DNA from: Novosphingobium sp. RL4
Lineage (GTDB): Bacteria; Pseudomonadota; Alphaproteobacteria; Sphingomonadales; Sphingomonadaceae
Length of the DNA stretch: 64,000 bases
Direction: 5' to 3'
Assembly (NCBI RefSeq): GCF_035658495.1
Contig: NZ_CP141944.1
Span: 3,456,501-3,520,500 of the forward strand
The notes under the pieces: model-generated
The model's database searches: none
What the model was told of the DNA's origin: nothing
What the model saw: the letters and a program-made list of their open reading frames with translations, nothing else
Shown here: positions 60,385 through 64,000 of the stretch, one piece after another
How positions within the stretch are numbered: the first letter of the stretch is position 1
Layout of the letters: every line of letters begins with the position of its first letter
Program-made: the position numbers and the translations under genes

Positions 60385-62905
60385 CCGCGCGCTGCCGTGG
60401 CGAACGGCATGGACACTCGCCCGTCGCGATCTTTCCGCCCGCTTCAGGGGCCTGCGGCTTCTGCTGGTCTGCCTGTTCCTGGGCGTCGGCGCGATCGCCG
60501 CCATCGGCACCCTGACCGGCTCCATCGACCGCGAATTGACGACGCGGGGCAGGGAAGTTCTCGGCGGCGACATCGAACTCAGGACCTGGCAGCGCAGTCT
60601 GTCCCAGGAGGAGATCAAGGCACTTGCCCGCTACGGCAAGGTTTCGCCGGGGCTGCGCCTGCAGGCCATCGCCCGCAAGGGCGAATTGACGGCACCTGTC
60701 GCGCTCAAGGCCGTGGACACCAACTGGCCGCTCTATGGCCGGCTGGAGCTTCAGGACGGCCGCAAGGTCGGCGCGCCGCCCCGCGGCAGCGTCTGGCTTT
60801 CCGAAGGAACCGCCGCAAGGCTCGGCGCGCGGACCGGCGACAGGATATCGCTCGGCGGGGTAGACCAGCGGATCGGCGGCATCATCGCCAGCGACCCCGA
60901 AAAGCTGTCCGAAGGCTTCGCACTGGGCGATTCGGCGATCTCCGCGCTCGATCTTCCCGAACGCGCGGGGCTGACCACGGCAGGCGCGATGTACCGCAGC
61001 GCCACGCGCGTCCGCTTCGCCGATCCGCAGCGGGACCCGGAAATCGTGATCGATGCGCTGGCAAAGCAGTTCGGAGACGATGCCTTCGAAACCCGCACCC
61101 GTAACGCCGCATCGCCATCCACCCAGCGCTTCGTCAGCCGGATGGGCCAGTTCCTCGCGCTCGTCGGCCTCGCAGCGCTGGCGATCGCGGGAATCGGGAT
61201 CGGCGGCGGTGTATCCTCCTATCTCGAAGCCCGTCGCACCTCGATCGCGACGCTCAAGGTGCTGGGCGCGACCAGCGGCGACATCGCAAGAATCTACGTG
61301 CTTCAGGTCGGCGCGGCCGCGCTGGCCGGGAGCCTTGCCGGGCTGCTCGCGGGCGTTCTGGTAACGCCGCTGCTGGCACAGGCATTGGGCGCATTGCTGC
61401 CCGTCGATACCGGCTTCACCATATCGCCCGCAGCATTGCTGACGGCAATGGCCTATGGCCTGCTGGTGGCGCTGGTATTCGCTGCCCCGCCGCTTGCGCG
61501 GGCACGCAGCTTTCCGGCGATGGCGCTCATGCGGGCGCGGGTCTCTCCACTTGCAGGCAATTCCAAGGCGTGGCTGCTGCCGGTATGCCTCGGCCTTTGC
61601 GCCATCGTCGCGCTGGCGCTGCTCAATGCCGCGCAGCCGCTGGTAACGCTCGGGTTCCTTGCCGGAGCAGCCGCCCTGCTCGGACTGCTGGCACTGATCG
61701 GCACCGGCATCCGCACTCTTGCGGCCCGCATGCCCCGGCCTCGCAACCCGATGCTGCGCGCAGGGCTCGCCAATCTTCACCGCCCGGGAGCCCAGACCGG
61801 CGCCCTCGTCACCGCGCTGGGCTTCGGTCTCTCCGCTTTCGTGCTGATCGCTGCCGTCCAAACCAGCCTCGACGCAAATATCCGCAGGACCGTCCCCGCC
61901 CGGGCGCCGGACTTCTTCGTGCTTGACGTTCCGAAGGACAAGGCCGGGGCATTTCGCGACACGGTCAAGGCCGAGGTCCCCGGAGCGGTTGTCCGCATGG
62001 TTCCAAACCTGCGCGGCCGCATCCTCGCCTATGGCCCCAGGGATCACATGACCCGCGTGGCCGACCTGAAGGAAATTCCCGAAGATGCCTGGGCACTGAA
62101 GGGCGAGCGCGGCCTGACATATTCGGTCGGCGTGCCCGAAGGCAGCACCGTCACGTCCGGCAAGTGGTGGCCCGAGATCCACCGCGGCGAGCCGCTGGTT
62201 TCCGTCGATGAAAAATTCGCCCAGACCGTGGGCCTCAAAGTCGGCGACTATGTGACCGTCGGCCTGCTCGGCGTGGAGCGCACTGCCCGGATCGCCGCAC
62301 TGCGCCGGATCGACTGGGATACGCTGGGCTTCAACTTCGTCCTCGTGTTTTCGCCCAATGCCATCGCCGATGCGCCGCACAACCTTGCCGCCACCATCGA
62401 GCTTCCGCGCGGCAAGGCCACGGCAGGCCTGTTGCCCATGCTCGTCCGCGCATTCCCCTCCAGTTCGGTGATCGAGACCGGAACCCTGCTGCGCGATGCC
62501 CGCGACCTGCTCGACCAGATGACGCTGGCCATTCTCGCCGCCGCTTCGGTTGCCGTGCTGGCGGGATTGGCCGTGCTGCTTGGCGCCATCGCCGCCGCCC
62601 GCGCCAGCCGGACTTACGACAACGTGATCCTGCGCGTACTGGGCGCGAGCCGGGGGCAGCTCCTGCTCCTGCAAATCACCGAATACGGACTGATCGCCGG
62701 GGTGCTGGCAGTCATCGCGCTGGCCACGGGAAGCGCCATGGCCTGGGCGGTCATCGTCAAGCTCTTCGAATTCGAGTGGCTGCCGGACTGGCCGCGCATC
62801 CTGGCCGTGCTCGGCGCCGGACTGGTGCTGATCGTGAGCTTTGCCCTGGCCGGTTCGCTGCCGCTGCTGCGGGCGAAACCCGCAAGGGCTCTACGGGAGT
62901 TGTAG
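60377..62905 (+). CDS. ybbP: FtsX-like ABC transporter permease, YbbP type
   Basis: The 842-residue membrane protein has an N-terminal helix (GLRLLLVCLFLGVGAIAAIG), a large MacB-like periplasmic domain, and two blocks of FtsX helices around 250-460 and 710-835, each with the typical LKVLGAT or LRVLGAS sequence. A second periplasmic domain lies between the blocks. E. coli YbbP has similar size and layout. The start is a TTG at 60377 overlapping the ATPase gene by eight bases; a CTG 15 bases on is possible. The substrate is unknown; a role in removing lipophilic compounds or lipid intermediates is suspected. Confidence 0.9.
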   Translation: MPDRALPWRTAWTLARRDLSARFRGLRLLLVCLFLGVGAIAAIGTLTGSIDRELTTRGREVLGGDIELRTWQRSLSQEEIKALARYGKVSPGLRLQAIARKGELTAPVALKAVDTNWPLYGRLELQDGRKVGAPPRGSVWLSEGTAARLGARTGDRISLGGVDQRIGGIIASDPEKLSEGFALGDSAISALDLPERAGLTTAGAMYRSATRVRFADPQRDPEIVIDALAKQFGDDAFETRTRNAASPSTQRFVSRMGQFLALVGLAALAIAGIGIGGGVSSYLEARRTSIATLKVLGATSGDIARIYVLQVGAAALAGSLAGLLAGVLVTPLLAQALGALLPVDTGFTISPAALLTAMAYGLLVALVFAAPPLARARSFPAMALMRARVSPLAGNSKAWLLPVCLGLCAIVALALLNAAQPLVTLGFLAGAAALLGLLALIGTGIRTLAARMPRPRNPMLRAGLANLHRPGAQTGALVTALGFGLSAFVLIAAVQTSLDANIRRTVPARAPDFFVLDVPKDKAGAFRDTVKAEVPGAVVRMVPNLRGRILAYGPRDHMTRVADLKEIPEDAWALKGERGLTYSVGVPEGSTVTSGKWWPEIHRGEPLVSVDEKFAQTVGLKVGDYVTVGLLGVERTARIAALRRIDWDTLGFNFVLVFSPNAIADAPHNLAATIELPRGKATAGLLPMLVRAFPSSSVIETGTLLRDARDLLDQMTLAILAAASVAVLAGLAVLLGAIAAARASRTYDNVILRVLGASRGQLLLLQITEYGLIAGVLAVIALATGSAMAWAVIVKLFEFEWLPDWPRILAVLGAGLVLIVSFALAGSLPLLRAKPARALREL

Positions 62906-62932
62906 AGCCCTCCCCAGCGGCAGATTGAGCGT

Positions 62933-63415
62933 TCAGGCGAAAACGCTGTTTTCGATCTGGCGGACTTCGTGCGGATCGCGGGTCCGATAGACGAGCGTGC
63001 TTGCCAGCACGTCGTGCAGACCCTGCTTGCGCTCGGTGAAGGCCACCATGATAAAGCCGATCGCCAAGAGCAGCCCCGACAGGATCTTGCCGAAATAGCG
63101 CCCCGTCGCGCGCAGGAAGCTGATGCGGTTTCCGTGCATGTCGGTAACGATCACACCCACCGCCAGCTTGCCGACAGTCGCCTGCCAGGGCGAGCTTTCG
63201 AGAACCGCGAAGTAAAGCCAGGAACAGACGAGCCCGAGGCCGGCCCCCAGCAGCATGGAAAGCCCCGCTGCCATGTCGGCGTTCGCGCCCCCGCTCATGA
63301 TCGAACCGATCCCGAAGCCGGTAAACATGCCGAGAATCCCGATGCCTATGTTCACGATGAAATAATCGATGAAGTAGGCGAGAACCCGCCACCAGAATCC
63401 ACCGTATGGCACCAT
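62933..63415 (-). CDS. RDD family membrane protein
   Basis: The 160-residue protein has the RDD layout: GFWWRVLAYFIDYFIVNIGI with the first Arg/Asp pair, a middle helix, GKLAVGVIVTDMHGNRISFL, and a C-terminal helix with FTERKQGLHDVLASTLVYR. RDD proteins are of mixed or unknown function; some act in ion transport. The ATG at 63415 gives the family-typical N terminus. Confidence 0.9.
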   Translation of the reverse strand: MVPYGGFWWRVLAYFIDYFIVNIGIGILGMFTGFGIGSIMSGGANADMAAGLSMLLGAGLGLVCSWLYFAVLESSPWQATVGKLAVGVIVTDMHGNRISFLRATGRYFGKILSGLLLAIGFIMVAFTERKQGLHDVLASTLVYRTRDPHEVRQIENSVFA

Positions 63416-64000
63416 CTTCGCTATCCCCTTGCTCGAAGCACGATGTTTGCCGACCGCAAGACACGGCCGCCCTGAAACAGCGTAGCCATCGAAACCGCGA
63501 TGACGAAGCCAAAATTGCAAATGTTATGACACGTTTACCTGCCGAAAAGACCGCTTCAGCCGATCCGGGCAGATGCCACAGGAAAAGGGGCGCTCAGGCA
63601 AAGCCCGGCGCCCCTGGCTGAGTTTGCGATCCCTTGCGTCTCCTCCCTGCCGCTCAGGTCCGCGCTTTCGCGTTCCGAGCTTTAGCCGGCAACGCGCCGC
63701 CGCGCCCAGAAGGCACGACTGGATTCTTGTTCAACCAGGTCTGGCGAAACGCCCTGTGTGGGGGAGCCTCGGCATTCCTCTCTCCATGCGGCGGCACTTT
63801 TTTTGTTAGCGCCGTCTCGCCTTGATTACAGGGAGGACATTAGGCGATTTGTGCGGCCTGAACAATCACTCAAAAGGGTTCCGGCAGGTCTTCCGGGCAG
63901 CTGTGGCAGACAGGCAACGGTTGCGCGCATCGGCTCAGCGCTTGCCGCAAACGCGCATATCAGGTAAGGGCGCGCCAATTTTGCGGCGCAGCATGCGCTG
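63416..64000. other. Right-edge region without a supported gene
   Basis: A 585-bp region reaching the window edge. It holds the minus-strand terminator at 63583-63615. A GC-rich stretch follows in which GCCGCCGC and GCGGCGGC segments could pair on the minus strand (about 63696 and 63788). A T7 run lies at 63797-63803, and AGGGAGGA stands at about 63829. The short open frames here do not look like proteins. A small RNA or the end of a gene beyond the edge is possible. Confidence 0.4.
63583..63615 (-). terminator. Minus-strand terminator near the right edge
   Basis: AGGGGCGC (63586-63593) pairs with GCGCCCCT (63608-63615). On the minus strand the stem runs into TTTTCC. It would stop a transcript entering from the right, upstream of the RDD gene. 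Confidence 0.65.

Noticed and set aside
63758..63967. 69-codon frame at the right edge
   Set aside because: It has no ribosome-binding site and no protein-like pattern, and runs through the T7 tract. AGGGAGGA lies inside it rather than in front of a start codon.

Overview
The window is 64 kb of GC-rich chromosomal DNA from an alphaproteobacterium. The best fit is Sphingomonadales (Novosphingobium/Sphingobium-like). This rests on the gene complement (two TonB-dependent receptors, an RcnB-like protein, CrtZ, a DUF1476/ATPase-zeta protein), the very GC-rich codon use and the frequent GTG/TTG starts. The genus is an inference, because no rRNA is present. Almost all of the DNA is ordinary housekeeping sequence. 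There is no prophage, CRISPR array or intact insertion sequence. The one mobile element is a 243-bp MITE-like inverted-repeat element between recF and a tesA-type esterase gene.

Layout. 1-1081: 3' end of a chemotaxis receptor gene. 1140-9699 (minus): a nine-gene cobalamin operon (btuB, DUF1636, cobT, cobC, cobS, cobD, cbiB, cobQ, cobU) behind a cobalamin riboswitch at about 9878-10060. cobB is divergent. 11490-15297 (minus): a periplasmic aldehyde oxidoreductase paoABC-type operon. 15450-19755 (minus): a TonB receptor, an unknown membrane protein and a PepSY membrane protein, behind a Fur-like box. 20088-21365: a GAF-GGDEF diguanylate cyclase. 21499-25189 (minus): truB, rpsO, pnp. 25248-29789: site-2 protease, thymidine kinase, a DUF1963 protein, rbfA, an RcnB-like protein and DUF1697. 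30021-35837 (minus): the rimP-nusA-ylxR-infB operon.

36196-38034 (minus) is an uncharacterised four-gene unit: a LuxR-type HTH regulator anchored by a C-terminal membrane helix, a small soluble protein, a polytopic membrane protein and a stand-alone JAMM (RadC-like) domain protein. 38171-42284 is the phage-shock region. pspF faces a sigma-54 promoter that drives a 66-residue membrane protein, pspA, pspC and then four consecutive small PspB-like genes sharing one C-terminal motif. These two regions are the best candidates for poorly described systems. A gene-free stretch (42285-42758) carries a near-consensus sigma-70 promoter that overlaps a palindrome and has no obvious product.

42759-48108: nadE, sufE, a DUF454 protein, an L,D-transpeptidase with a lipoprotein, and crtZ. 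48425-52152: a small exported protein; leuC, an unannotated 54-residue membrane protein and leuD; then DUF1476, bolA and grxD. 52544-56219: a Nudix hydrolase, an MFS transporter, a PilZ protein and a bile-acid:sodium symporter-like protein. 56335-58649: a 26-residue membrane miniprotein, tRNA-Arg(UCU), a YhhQ queuosine-precursor transporter and recF. 58878-62905: a tesA-type esterase divergent from an ybbA-ybbP-type ABC transporter. 62933-63415: an RDD protein. The last 585 bp hold no gene I can support, but they carry a minus-strand terminator.
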